A DNA stretch of 64,000 nt from Yamagishiella unicocca (GCA_003116995.1 BDSL01000093.1:1-64000); one strand, 5' to 3'. Numbered from the stretch's first letter, positions 34,989 to 46,710 are shown. Numbers and translations: made by a program. Notes: generated by a model not told the origin, from the sequence alone.

Positions 34989-37900
34989 CGCCGCTGTGCG
35001 AGGCGCCGGGGCCGTCACTGCCCCTCCGGGAACCAACTGACCCAGGCCCGCGAACGGCGGAGGGCCCCCGCGGGGCACCCGAGCCGCTGGCGATGCTGCC
35101 GGGGCCACTCGGGTGGGCGTTACTGTGGGCGTTACTGTGGGCGTAGGCGGCGCCCGGGGTGGCGGGGTTGGAGGGCGGCGGCGGCGCACCGCTGGAGCTG
35201 CTGCGCGCGATGCTGACGTGGCGGGCGCTGGCGGAGGCGGAGGGCGGCGGCGCGGCGGTGGCGGCGGAGGCGGAGGGGGCGATGGAGGGGCCGGCGGCGG
35301 CGGCGGCCGCCGCCGCCGTGGCGGCGGTGTACCTTGCGGTGGCCGCCGCCAGCATGGCTTCGAGGACGCCGCTGGAGAGAATGATGTCGCGGTACATGCC
35401 CTGGTAGAGCGCCGCCGCCGCCGTGGCGGCGGCGAGCTCCTCCGCCGGCGCGGAGCCGTTGGCGGCGGCGGCGGCCGCGGCGTCGGCGGCGTCAGCCGCC
35501 GCCGCGACGGCGGAGACCGACGTCTCCGTCTCCCAGCTGCGCTGCAGCTGCGCCGCCGCGGCGGCGGCGGCGTCGACGGCGCCGGGCTGCAGCGTCGCCG
35601 CCATGGCCTGTACGACGCCCGCCGCCTGCACGTGGCAGTGCCGCAGCTGGTGCTCCAGGGAGGAGGGCAGCGGCCCGCGCAGCGCCGGCGCGCCCGTGAC
35701 GCCGTACGGCAGGAGCGTCATGGTGCAGCTGACGGCGCGTACGGCGGCGTCGGCGGCGGTCTGCAGCAGGTCCTCGCCGGCGGCGATGGAGCGCAGCTCC
35801 CGCCGCATGAGGGCCTTATGACGTGGCGGTTGGCGGCGATCACGGTTGGGGGTTTGGGGGGGGCCGGGGGTGGGGGGGTAAGGAGCAGGGGGAATGATCA
35901 GGGGGGGTAAGAAGGTCCCCCAATGTGGGGCGAGTACTGGTACCTGTATAGGTCCTCGGTATGAGGGCAAGCGGGTTCTTCCCCGCATTGCTCTCCCGTC
36001 ACCAGCCACCTCACCCAGTTGACCCGCTTGCGCCCGAAACAGACCGGCCGGCTTCTCAGAAAACATCTCCCAACGCCGCGCGGGGTCCTTGTATCCGTTA
36101 GCCTAAGAGTCGCAGCCGCAATAGATATAGCCGCCGAAGGTCGACGTACGACCCCCGACTTTTAGTTCCCTCAAAGAAGTTCTCCAGCATGCATCGGCTA
36201 ACGTATAATCCCAAACGGCTTTTCCTTCGTACGCGAGTTTTCCTTGCACCCCCTACCCCCCCCCCCAACCCCTCTTCTCCCCAGAAGTTTTACCAGCCCC
36301 AACGTGACAGCGTCGGCCTGCCCGTGTTACTTGGTGGTTCTTGCCTTTCGCCGTAATTACACCCCCCCATCACCACCACCACCATCACCCTCCACCCCGC
36401 ACCCGCGACCAGCACCACCACAACAACAAAAACAACCGCCGCAACCGCCGTCATCACTACCGCCAGCCTCAACCCTTCCCCCCCCCCCCCCCACCCCATC
36501 CCCCCCTCCTCGCTTCCTGTCGTCTCGCCGTAGCCGATTTAGCTTAGCCGCCAAAGGTCACGACCTTCGGCTTTAGTATCCCCAACCTAGTTCTCCAGCA
36601 TGCATCTCAAAACGTCTGTTCTAAACGGTTTCTTCTGGCATCCACGGGTCTTCCTCGAACCCCCTTCCCGTCCCACCCGGTGCGCCCTCCACTCACCTCC
36701 ACGTTCCTGATGCCCGCCCGCTTCTTCTCGCGCTTGGCCTCCTCCTCGTGCTCAAAGAAGAACTGCCCGGGCTGCCGGCGAGCGGCCTCCATCTCCTCAA
36801 GCAGGGTGTGGTACTGCGCGGGGGGGGGGGGTTTGAGGAGGGGATGAGGAGGGGGGTTTCGAGGAAGACCCGTGGACGCCGGAAAAGGAGGGGGGGGAGG
36901 GGGGGAGGGGCGGCAGGGTATGAGGGGGGGGCGGCAGGGGATGAGGAAGGGGGGCGGGCACAGATCATCTCGCGGATTCTGGAGATGGATGCGATGGGTG
37001 GGAGGAGGGCAGGCAGGAGGGCAGGAGGGCAGGCAGGCAGGCAGGAGGGCAGGCAGGAGGGGAGGCAGGCAGGCAGGAGGGCAGGCAGGCAGGCAGGAGG
37101 GCAGGCAGGAGGGGAGGCAGGCAGGCAGGAGGGCAGGCAGGCAGGCAGGAGGGCAGGCAGGAGGGCAGGCAGGCAGGCAGGAGGGCAGGCAGGCAGGCAG
37201 GAGGGGAGGCAGGAGGGGAGGCAGGCAGGCAGGAGGGCAGGCAGGCAGGAGGGGAGGCAGGCAGGAGGGGGGGGTCACACCTGGCGGTGATCCCAAATCA
37301 GACCCTCCCCCCCTCCGTCTCGACCGCCACCTCCCGTCCCGGCCCTCTCCTTGTCCTATCACTACGTCTCCCGGCAACGGTTGTTTCTCGCATCCACGGG
37401 TCTTCCTCGAAACCCTCCCACCCACAAAATCGGTGTCCGATGACCATGCGCCAACTATCCTGTCCCTGTCGCGTAAACGGTTTTTATGCCACCCCCCCCC
37501 CCTAGTCGTTGCGTTCTTGTCTGCGGGCGTCGGGACCTGCGTCTGGGCTTTCGCGTCCCCCATGACGGCGCGGCGCGGCTTCGGCCTCCTCTCCTGGACG
37601 ACAGCGGACCTACTCTGGTAATGACCGGCTTCCTCACGCATCTGGTCGGTATTCGGGCGGGTCGGGACTGGGACTCCGACTAGGACTGGGACTGGGACCG
37701 GACCGCGATGTCCGCTCTCCCATAGCGCACCAACTCCCACAGTTCTCCTGCTAGCGCCCAAAACCGGTTCTGCGAAAAGTTTACGTGCGTCGCGCGGGGT
37801 CCTCGCTTCCTTTCGTCTCGCCGTAGCCGATATAGCTTAGCCGCCAAAGGTCATATTACGACCTTCGGCTTTCGTATCCCCAACCCAGTTCTCCCGCATG

Positions 37901-40900
37901 CATCTCAAAACTTCTGTTTTAAACGCTTTTTTTCGGACATCCACGGGTTTCCCTCGAACCCCCCTCCCACCTCATCCTCCGCCAGCTCCTTCTGGACGTG
38001 CAGCCGCCGCAGCTCAGCATGCCTGCAGCAGCACCACCAGGTTGGGACGTCGAGGGGACGGAAGCGCCGGTTCAGGGGAAAACGTAGGGCCGTGGGGGCA
38101 GGCGGAGAGGCACGAAGCGGGGCCCGGGGAGGGGCGTGAGAGGAGACCCGTGGGTCAGCACTGCACAGTAAACTTCCGATGTGGCCCGCAGCCCCAACCG
38201 CCTGTACCGTGATGCAATGATCAAATCAGCCCACATCTCCTCGGCCCACGTCCGCCGGCCAGGTCTCCTCGCCCCACACGTGCCTCCCCCAAACCCTGTC
38301 TCGTCGCGTAAAACGGTTTTTTACCCCCCCCCCAAACCCTGCTGTCGCAATACACACACCTGCCAAGAAGAATCCGGAACTCGGATCTGACTAGCCGGGT
38401 ATTGCCCTGGGGGGGGGGCCGGGTGGAGCGGGGAAAGTCGGTGCGACAGGGGTTGAACAGGGGACGTCGATGACGTGTTTTTGACGTCAAGCCATCCGGT
38501 TTGGTTGCTGCGGGGTAGTAATGAGGTACAGTGGTTGCTGTTGGGTTGGGGCCGCCAGACGGCTGCCGAAGTGTGTGCATGCAGGAACCTCGCAGGGCCT
38601 TATTAGCCGCCGCCGAGTCATCGGATCCTGGTTTCGGAGCTGACCCAGCCGTCATAGGGTCCGTCCTCAGCACTGCGCTCCTGCCGCCACCACTGGACCC
38701 CGCCATAGGGCCCCCCCTTCCCCTCAAGCCCGCCTCTCCTGACCCCATATTACCCCCCACCCCTCCCCCACGGATTTCCTTCGTACACGGGTTTTTCTTG
38801 CAATCCCCTCCCCCACAAAACCCTCCCCCGCCCCCATAAGAACACACACACGGCGGTACGTTCTCACACCTGTATGACGCACAGCGCCCCCAGCAACGAG
38901 TGCAGGGATCCCAACATGTGGCTGTGTGGGCCCGATGCGGCGTTGCTGCCGCCACTGCCGCGCCGCCCGCCGGCGCCGCTGCCATCCTCCGACTCCTCAT
39001 CCGCGTCCAGGAATGACACAGCGGTACGACCGCCGCCGCCGCCGCCGCCGCCGTACCCGCCGTACCCGCCGGCGTCGCTGCGCCTCTGCGCGGCATCCTC
39101 CTGCAGCTGCTCCACCTCCACAGGCACCAGCTTGGCCGTCGCGGCGGCCAGCTGGGAGATGTGCTGCAGTACGGCAGTCGTGATGGGTGTCGTACGGGCA
39201 TCGAGCTCAACGCGCTCGGCCGCGGCGGCGGCGGTGGCGGCGGCGATGGCGGCCTCGGCCTGCGCGGCCGTCGCCGAGTTGGCGGCGGCGGCGGCGCCGC
39301 CGCCGCCGCCGAGCCCCGACAGCATCGGCAAGGCCCCGTCGCCTGTAGCGGGCCCGGAGAAGGAAGATGAGGCGGTGAGGCCTGCTGCCGCCGCGGCGGC
39401 GGCCGCGGCGGTAGCCTCGGCGGCGGCAGCCGCCGCCGCGGCGGCGGCGGCGGCGGCGGCGGCCGCGCCGGCGGCCTGCAGCTCGGTCGCGCGCTGCTCC
39501 GCCGCCACTGAAGACCATAGCGCCGTCGTCGTCATCTCAATGATGTACGACAGCGGGTGCGGCGCGAAGCGCACGCGGTACGCCGCCTTGGCGGCCGCGC
39601 CAGGGCTGGGACTGCGGGCCAGCGGCGACGGCGACGCCGTGCCACTCCTGACGTCCGTACCCTGCGACGCCGCCGGCGCCAGCGGCGACGGCGACGGCGA
39701 CGGCGACGGCTGGCTGCCGTCGACGATGGCGGTGGCGCTGGGTCGCCGGCTGTCGTACCGCGACAACGGCGAGCCGGCGCCTCCGCCGCCTCCGCCGCCT
39801 ACGGCGACGACGCTAGGGTCGACGCTGATGTCGCCCACGGCTTCGCCGACGATGCTCTCCGCCACCGCGGGGCGCTCTACCACCACACCACGGGGCTCCA
39901 CTCCCCCCACCTCCCGACTGCCGTCAGCGTACCGAGCCAACAGAGCCTCCAGCACCGGCGGCAGCACCGCCACAAGCGACGCCGCCACCTTGCCCGCGTT
40001 CTCCAACACCGGGTCCTTCCGCGCCCGAGGCGGCTCCACCACCGGCGCGGGTCCGACGCTCCGAAGCCGTCCGCCGCCAGTCGGCGGCGGCGCCGCCTGC
40101 GTCTCCGACGGCGGCGGCGGCGGCGGCGCCGGCGGCGCCGCCGTCGCCAGCATGTCCAGCCCCGTCGTGTGGTCGTGCCCGACGTCACGGCCGTACGACG
40201 TCAGCGCGCTGACGGCGGCGCAGACGACGCTGTCGTTGGGCGACAGCAGCAGCGACTCCAGCGCGGCGACGCCGCCGGCGGCGGCGAAGGCGCGCCGTAC
40301 ACCCCGCTCCCTGCCCAGCATCGCGTACAGCGCCTCCGCCGCCATCACCTGCTGCACCCTCGCGTCGTCCTCCGGAGCCACCAGCTCCAGAACCGGGTAC
40401 GGATCCGGATCCGGATCCTCCGGCTCCCACACAGGCTCCGGCTCCTCCTCTGGCTCCTGCGGCTTCGTCTCGCTGCCCTCGCCGCCGGCGGCGGAGCCGC
40501 CGCCGCCCTCCGACGCTTCGCCCTCCGCCGGCGGCGGCGGCGACGCCGACTTGGGTGCCAGCGCCGGCGACGGCGCCCTCGCCTGCAGCAGCGCCGCCAG
40601 CTCCGAATCCTCCGCCGCCAGCGCCGCCGCCTCCGCCGCCAGCTCCGCCTCGAGCGCCGCTGCCTCCGCCGCCTCCGCCGCCTCACGCGCCGCCCTCTCC
40701 CGGGCTTCCTGCTCGGCCCTGATCTTACGCGCCTTGGCCTCCACCCAGCGGCGGTGGAGGCGCTCCGCCGCCGCCATGTCGGCGGTGGTACGGCGGTCCT
40801 GGCGGCGCCGCCAGGCCGCCACGTCCAGCTCGTGTTGAGCCTCGTTCAGAGAAACAAAGTCCGCCACGGCGGCGGTGAGCAGGAAATCTAGCTTGGGGTT

Positions 40901-43900
40901 GACGGCCAGGCAGGCGGATCGGGCACGTGAGTCGATGGCCAGCACCGCCAGCGCGCCGAGGCAGTTATATGCGATTCGGTTGGCGGTTTCTAACGATACC
41001 TCGCCGACGGTGGCGGTGTAGCAGTCGGTGAGCAGGATGGGTCTGTTGTCGGGCAGGGGCGAGCTGGAGCGGAGGAGGGGGGTGGGCGGGGATAGGGGAT
41101 CGGGGGGGTTGGTTTCGGAGAGCTCAGGGTTTTGGGGGTGTGGTTTTACTTGTTTTTGGTGGTTGTGAAGAAAGCCTGTGTGATTGGTGGTGGGGTGGTC
41201 GCGGCGCAGACCAGCGTCGGCGCCTGTACGGCGGATTAACAGACCCTCACGTACGATAGTTGCCTTCAGTGGTGGAGGCTGTGTGTGCGGGGGGAGGGGG
41301 TTGATAAGAGAATCAGCGAATCCACGGCTGTGTGTGTGGGGGGGGTTGCGGTGGGTCCTGACCACACGAGCACGAGCGCGAGGGAGGTTCAACATCGGGG
41401 GCAGCAGAGAACTCGCCTAGCACCCCCCCCCGCCCCGCCGTTTGTCGTACATACGCCGTACCGTGCCGCCGCGTCCGCCGCAGCGTCTGCCGCCGCGATC
41501 GCCGCCTCCAGCTCCGGCCCCGAGGAGCTCTTCGCCGCCGCCGCCGCCTCCTCCCGGCTCGCCTCCGCCGCCTCCTCCGCCAGCGCCGCCGCCGTCGCCT
41601 CCGTCTGGTGGGCCTGGGTGGCAGCCGCCGCCTCCGCCGCCTCCTCCCCCCGCTCCGCCGCCGCCGCGCGCCACTCCTGTGCCTTGCCCAGCGCCGCAAT
41701 GAGCTCCGGAACCACGCCCGCGCCCACCAGCACGTTGCGCGGCCCGCCGTACGACACCAGCGCCCACGCCGCCGCCGCCGCCGCCTCCAGGATACCCGCC
41801 AGCACCGCGGGCTTTCCGGGAGGCGCGTGCTGCTCCCACCTGTACGGCGATGGGTTCCGGAGCGGCCGTACGGCACCGAGCGAATCAAACATATGGATAA
41901 GGTAAAGTACATTCCGGAGTGGGGGCATGGCGACGCTAGGAGAAGCCAGTCGCCCCAGGCGGCTTCAGATGCGCTGTCGCGCTGCACTGCTCCGCACTGC
42001 ACTCCAGGGAGGGCTCCAGGGAGAGCTCCAGGGAGGGCTCCAGGGAGAGCTCCAGGGAGGGCTCCAGGGAGGGCTCCAGGGAGGGCTCCAGGGAGGGCTC
42101 CAGGGAGGGCTCCAGGGAGGGCTCCAGGGAGAGCTCCAGGGAGGGCTCCAGGGAGAGCTCCAGGGAGGGCTCCAGGGAGAGCTCCAGGGAGGGCGCCTTG
42201 CCAGATATCGGTCACCGATACGCAGCGCAGCGTCCCCTGTAACATCCCAGCAGAGACCCCCTTCCCCCCCCCTCCACATACACACGGGTTTCCTCTCGTA
42301 CACCCCCCCACCCGGTCTTTATGCCACCCAACCCACCGAAACCATCATGGCAGGTCCCGTCGTCCCCGTCCAGCCACCTTCCCGCACCCCCCCCCCCAGT
42401 GTTTTCTGGCCATGGATTCGCGGATATACGACCCCCCTTCCTCTCCCCGAATCCCCTTCCGCCCACCGCCGCCCCCCACCTCATCGCCGTGAGCAAGCCC
42501 TCCTCCAGCAGATCCAACGGCAGGCGGTTGCCGTACCAACGGTCCGTCGCCAGCTCCCGCAGCCCGGCCAGACCCTCCGCGACCATCTTGGCGGCCGCGG
42601 CGGGGGGCGCGTGGCCGGAGGGTGCCACACGCAGCTTGGCAAGCAGGCGAGCGCAGGCGGCCGCCAGCAGAGGGGGCCCGGGACGCGGGTGGGAGGCCCA
42701 CCAGGAGTCAAGGTCCTGGGGAGGTGCGAGAGGCGGGGGAGAGGGGGGAAGAGGGAGGGGAGAGGCGGGGCAGGGGGGGAGAGGCGGGAGAGAGGGCGGG
42801 GGGCAGGCGGGGGATTGTGAGGAAAGCCCGAGTGACAGGAAGCCGATTAGGAAAAGCGGGGGAGAAGGCGGGGGGAGAGGGTGAGGAGGGTGAGGAGGAG
42901 GAGGAGGAGGAGGTTCAAGAGCCGCGCCGGGGCTTCGTTACTCCTAAACTCCGCAGGGACCTTCGTCATGGAGCCCGGCAGGTTACCAAGCCGTACGAAA
43001 ACCGTACGACCAAAATCTAGGAAGCCAACCAAACCCAATCCACCCCTCCTTCCAGCCGGCATTCCGGCCAGCCAGCAGCAATAGAGCGGCAGTTGCCGCC
43101 CGGTTCCGGTTGCGGCCCCCCCCCCGCACACACACCCCGCACCCCCTCGCAACACCCAATAACCACCCCAACAGCCAACGCCCCAACGGTTCCGTGCCGT
43201 ACTACCTGCTGCGAAGCGACGGGCAGCCGGGCCACCTGCCCCAGCATGACGCTGTACACGTCAGCTCCGCCTTTTTGCACGGCAACGAGTGGGGGAGGCA
43301 AGGGGAGGGGGAAGGCAGCGCGTGTGTGCATGGATCGGCGTGTGTATGACACCCGCCCCGCCCCGCCCCGGCCCAGCCTGGGAAGATCCCCAACCCCAGC
43401 CCATGTCGCGCTTCCCTCAGGAGCCCAGGCGAGCTAGGGCCATGAGCGCCCTCCCCTTCCGGATAGCCGGCATACACATCATCCTTCCTTGACTCGCCTG
43501 TGCCATTTCCACGGGTTTTCTTGACACCCCCCCCCCTCCAACGGTTCAACGGTTCCCTCCCCCCTCCCCCTCCCCCTTCCCCCCTCCCCCTCCCCCCTCC
43601 CCCTTCCCCCCTCCCCCCTCCCCCCTCCCCCCTCCCTGGCCTCACCCCTCAGCTCCGATACATCCACGGATGTCACCGGGCACGCGTCATCCGCCGGATG
43701 AGTCAGCAGCGCCGCCTCCCTGGACTGCCACTCCTGTGGGGGAGCCACAACCGCAGCCGCAACCGCGACCGCAGCAGCAGAGGAGGAGGGCGCCCGAGGA
43801 GGGCTCAGAAGGGCCTTCGAAGGTGAGGAGTGGTCACGTGGGGTCGGCGGGCCGGCCAGCCGGTCCCCAGCGCCTCACTTTTGAAAGTACTGCACTGCAC

Positions 43901-45156
43901 TGTATTGCACTGCACTGCTCTACACTGTACTACACTGTACTGCAAACCCTTGGCACCCGGCCGGCCCCCATCCCCGACCTCCGACCCTTCCGACCTCCAA
44001 ACCAGTCCTTTTTGCTGTCGGTACATTTGGGTTTTCCCGATTTCCACTTTCCGGCACTCACGCCACCCCCCCGACAAACGCCTCCTAATCGGTTTTGCTT
44101 TTCAGTATCGACCCACGGGTTTCCCCCTATCCTGTCCCGTTGCGTAAAACGGTTTTTATACACCCCTTCCCTGCCAGCGCACGGTTTTTCTCGCATCCAC
44201 GGGTCTTCCTCGAAACCTCCCCTCGCCCCCGGGGGGGTGACAGGAGAACCCCTGCGCCCAGGACGTACCTGCGCGATGTCGATGTGACCCGATCCGTCCG
44301 GTCCCAGATGCGGGTTGCGGGTTTCCTTCACCAGTCGCCACCGCTCGCTCTCGCCGCCTGACAAACACCAGGAGGTACGGCAACACCAGGAGGTACGGCA
44401 GGGTTGGTCACCATCACCAAGTGACCGGGAGGGGCCGGAAGCGGGGAACAGACGTGGCTTCGTTTCCAGGTGGCCGACGCTTGTTGCTACGGGCCTCCCC
44501 GAGTCTTCTCGGGCCCCCTTCCCCCGAGTCTTCTCGCCCCCCCCCGATCCTTCTCGCCTAACACCCAAACCCCCCGACACCCCCTCTTCGCCCCCACCCC
44601 CGCCCGACCCACCCAGAATGGTGTCGCACACCATATCGTGCAGTGCCTTGAAGTCGCATCCGACCGGGATGTCCATGTCACATGTCTGAAGGGTGGCGGA
44701 GGGGGAGGGAGCAGGGGGAAGGCGACGGCTTCGGGTGTAGCACGGGGGCTGTGTGTTAATTACCGAGGGGGCTGTGTAAGTGACATGCGAAGGGGGTGGG
44801 AGCAGAAAAGGGGGGGGCGGGCACAGGGCGAATAGGTGGGCGGGTTGTAAGGGGGGCAAGTAAGGGATTAGGAAGGTCACCCACATCTCCCCCCAAATCG
44901 GGCTCTCCTCGGTTCCGCCCAGGAAGGAAGACAGCAAAGGGGCTTTTTGCAGCGACGCGGCTGGTGCAGTGCCGCACTGAGGAGCGGCGGTCCCAGAGGG
45001 GGCGGGTAGGTGCGGCGCGAGGCCAAGGCCGCCCATAAGTGCACAGCACATGGTGCAACTGTTTTCACCATTTGGCTCGCAAGCTGTGTTCAGCTGCTGC
45101 GCGCAGGCCCACCAACCGAGGTGGGTCGACAAACATAAACTTCGCAAGACCCACAA
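21651..45156 (-). CDS. Giant armadillo-type repeat protein
   Basis: At least 26 minus-strand exons: 44881-45156, 44613-44685, 44269-44357, 43646-43733, 43206-43270, 42480-42715, 41462-41839, 38870-41042, 37971-38022, 36697-36813, 34837-35814, 33886-34556, 32908-33340, 32515-32657, 31657-31877, 30769-31316, 29956-30156, 28888-29769, 27777-28548, 27038-27126, 26515-26730, 24801-25868, 23670-24170, 23087-23278, 22246-22499 and 21651-21819. Every junction has GT-AG and agreeing phases except 38870 to 38022, where a small exon is probably missing. The product is about 3,600 residues. Helical ARM/HEAT-like segments include VGAGVVPELIAALGKA, AFAAAGGVAALESLLLSPND and LMALWALLNLSGHEP, with a coiled Glu/Ala/Arg-rich stretch and long Ala, Gly, Ser and Pro linkers. 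The C-terminus is basic (KSKKKKG). It is probably a scaffold and perhaps ciliary (speculation). The start could be 45156 or an in-frame ATG at 45054 or 45036. The family cannot be named from sequence alone. Confidence 0.8.
22666..22752 (-). repeat. Intron modules B and A
   Basis: Plus-strand text TTTTTCGGACATCCACGGGT is module B in reverse, followed by AAATTCGCGGATTATC, module A in reverse. Both lie in the intron between exons 23087-23278 and 22246-22499. Confidence 0.6.
23304..23405 (+). repeat. Intron modules A and B, near an acceptor
   Basis: Contains AATCCGCGACTCCACGGCCG (module A) and then GTTTCGAGGAAGACCCGTGG with the continuation AACCGTTTAGAACAGACG and GAGATGCATGCTGGA (module B). It starts about 25 bases from the acceptor of exon 23087-23278. 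In the sense of the gene both modules are inverted here. Confidence 0.75.
24638..24739. repeat. 21-bp tandem repeat, about 5 copies
   Basis: The unit GGAGCAGGTCAAAAGGGTTA followed by C is repeated almost perfectly about five times within the intron between exons 24801-25868 and 23670-24170. Confidence 0.85.
25903..25936 (+). repeat. Intron module A near an acceptor
   Basis: GAGAATCCGCGAATCCACGG followed by CCGACAAACC, about 35 bases from the acceptor of exon 24801-25868. In the gene's sense it reads as the reverse complement, as at the other acceptors. Confidence 0.75.
26188..26262 (+). repeat. Intron module C
   Basis: TATAAAACCATTTTACGCAA followed by TTGGACAGGATAGTTGGCGC and ATGGTCGTCGGACACC. 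The same sequence in reverse is at 37425-37487, where it runs on into module B, so C and B appear to belong to one longer element. Confidence 0.7.
27172..27436 (+). repeat. Intron modules A, B, B
   Basis: AGAGAATCCGCGAATCCACG near 27176 begins about 50 bases from the acceptor of exon 27038-27126. Two copies of module B follow at 27252-27305 and 27383-27435, each with GAGGAAG(G/A)CCCGTGGA and an AAAAAACCGTTTAG(A/G)A tail. Confidence 0.75.
28602..28650 (+). repeat. Intron module A near an acceptor
   Basis: ATAAGAGAATCCGCGAATCC then ACGGCCGACAAACCGAGGGC, about 55 bases from the acceptor of exon 27777-28548. Confidence 0.75.
29845..29866 (-). repeat. Short interstitial telomere-like repeat
   Basis: CTAAACCCTAAACCCTAAAC, about two and a half TTTAGGG heptamers on the minus strand, inside an intron of the large gene. 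TTTAGGG is the Arabidopsis-type telomere repeat, also used by some green algae. It is too short to be an array and may be chance or a repair scar. Confidence 0.5.
31920..32075 (+). repeat. Intron modules B, A, C
   Basis: GGTTTCGAGGAAGACCCGTG (B), GAGAATCCGCGAATCCACGG (A) and GTGGCATGAAAACCGGTTAC (C) occur in order within the intron upstream of exon 31657-31877. This is one of the clearest places where all three modules sit together. Confidence 0.75.
32658..32907. repeat. Intron with inverted modules at both ends
   Basis: This 250-base intron has GGCATAAAGGCCGGTTACAC next to the acceptor side and the inverse, CAACGGTTTTTATGCCACC, toward the donor side, plus module B (CATCCACGGGTCTTCCTCGA) within 30 bases of the donor. 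It is the most compact example of the inverted-terminal arrangement. Confidence 0.75.
36520..36665 (-). repeat. Long copy of module B
   Basis: Contains GCCGATTTAGCTTAGCCGCC, AAAGGTCACGACCTTCGGCT, GTTCTCCAGCATGCATCTCA and the module B end GGCATCCACGGGTCTTCCTC. It is in the intron just after exon 36697-36813 and its module B end lies about 35 bases from that donor. Confidence 0.75.
36990..37270. repeat. GGCA/GGAGG-type minisatellite
   Basis: About 280 bases of interspersed GGCAGGCA and GGAGGG(C/G) units with a higher-order period of roughly 30-60 bases, within an intron of the large gene. Confidence 0.8.
37797..37970 (-). repeat. Longest copy of module B, abutting a donor
   Basis: About 170 bases, homologous to 36520-36665 over its length: TCGCCGTAGCCGATATAGCT, CCGCCAAAGGTCATATTACG with its partner ACCTTCGGCTTT (a hairpin), TGCATCTCAAAACTTCTG, then GGACATCCACGGGTTTCCCT. 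It reaches to within about ten bases of the donor of exon 37971-38022. Confidence 0.8.
42000..42194. repeat. 12-bp tandem repeat, about 16 copies
   Basis: A GCTCCAGGGAGG unit, with AG/GG variation at one position, is repeated about sixteen times in an intron of the large gene. Because 12 is a multiple of 3 it creates a false Gly/Leu/Gln repeat protein on plus and a Pro/Trp/Ser one on minus. Confidence 0.9.
44137..44216 (-). repeat. Intron modules C and B near a donor
   Basis: GTTGCGTAAAACGGTTTTTA (C) then TTCTCGCATCCACGGGTCTT (B) on the plus strand. In the gene's sense B comes first, about 55 bases after the donor of exon 44269-44357. Confidence 0.7.
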
Positions 45157-46710
45157 ACCTTTGGTGGCTCATATTCCTCTTTGACGAATAGCTTAAGGCG
45201 CACTGCCCGCCCGCCTCCTGGCGGCCCGTCTTGCAGGTCCATTTGTCCCGACCGACAGCAGCGCAAGCGATTGGCGCTCCCTTAAACCCTTATCATTCCA
45301 ATTGCAATCATATTGAAAACGGTGCACCTCGTTTCAGATAGCTGTGGGTGAGCCGCGCCCTATTCTACGGTCCGCGAGACGCAGAATGTCATGTTCGTGT
45401 CAAAGATCCATTTCTTGCGCTTAACCATGTTTGTTTAGGTAAGTCTCATCAGGAGTTCAGCGGCGGCTTAGGTTATGTCGGAGGGGACTTGGAAATGAAT
45501 GTCCCCAAACCGCATGGCCCCGTATAGCATACAGCATCGGGTATATTGGCGTGTGAAGAATATAAGTTTTGGCTCGGCCATGAGCTCCGGCTCGCTCATG
45601 CGTACGGGTAGCCAAGGAGCGTTACTAGGCCTCGGGCAGCAGGGTTTTTTGTACTTGTACAGGCATGGCAGCATCACATCTTGCATCCAGCACAACATTT
45701 TCTTAAATATTGTTTATCGGGAGGCCGTGCGCCACTCCAATCTATCCGATATTTCTCCCCCTGTCTCCCTCGTTGCGTTACACGTAAGCAGGCGTCCCCA
45801 CGGCTTACGAAAATGCGTTACTTTTCCGCACACTAAATGCTCTTCATGTTGATGAGGGGATCCTTTGTTTTCAATGAAACCGTGAGGTACTTGATCGACG
45901 CCACCTCGCGCCAACGGTCTCCCCCGTGTTTTGGGAAAACAATACCAACTTCAAGGAACGCGGGAGCGCCTATGGCAAGAATGAAGCGGCGAAATATGTA
46001 AAACGCCACGCAGCTACAGCGTTTCCGGGTGTGTTCAGCCCCTGGCCCAGATGATTCAGGCGCCAATTCAGGCCTGTCCCTGTCTGCCCTGGCCTTCACT
46101 GCGTCTAAGCCGAGAATTCGACTTTGACTAGCTACTCTGGGTGCGGATTTGCAGGTCATCCTTCACCGGGTTCAGTCCAGCACAGATGCACGACACGCCA
46201 TGGCCCCACGACTGTCGTCTCAAGGACCACGGACATTAATCCGCAAGCGATTGGCTGGGTAGTCACTGCCCATCCTACCATGCATGTACTAGTAAGTGTT
46301 GGTGGGTGACAGACCCGAAGGTAGAGCCGATTAGAGCCGAAGGTAAAGCCTATTAGAGGCCTGGATTCCTAGTCGCCCACGAGGGCACCCTGTCGGTCAG
46401 CAGTACACCAAGAAAACGCGGCCCAAACAGCCCCTCCATCAGACACACCAGCAGAGCATCTCAGCAAGCCGAGCTGAAACCCTCCACCTGAGACCCAAGA
46501 GGACCCCCAGGGACCCCCACTCAGAACGGGCAAGCACCCAATCCCAAGGGAGGAAAAGAGAAGGGAAGCTTCTGCAAGAGCACCGGCAAGCCGGGGTCTT
46601 ATAAGGCCCCTCCTCGGGTGCAGCGCCAACACAAACCAGCTGACCCGCAGCAAGATGTGGCGAGGACCAACCTCACGCCAACCCTTTTTGGGGGACCCCA
46701 AGCGCCGCTA
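45157..46710. other. Lower-GC stretch, no gene recognised
   Basis: 5' flank of the large minus-strand gene, presumably including its promoter. Open frames at 45499-45852 (plus) and 45833-46159 (minus) have no familiar domain. The minus frame contains FRRFILAIGAPAFLEVGIVF, which looks protein-like, but I cannot link it to splice partners. Base composition is clearly less GC-rich than the gene to its left. Confidence 0.35.

Noticed and set aside
38874..40891. Plus-strand ORFs of 654 and 444 aa opposite the large exon
   Set aside because: Ala/Pro/Ser- and Arg-rich shadows of the minus-strand exon 38870-41042, which has splice sites and phase agreement.
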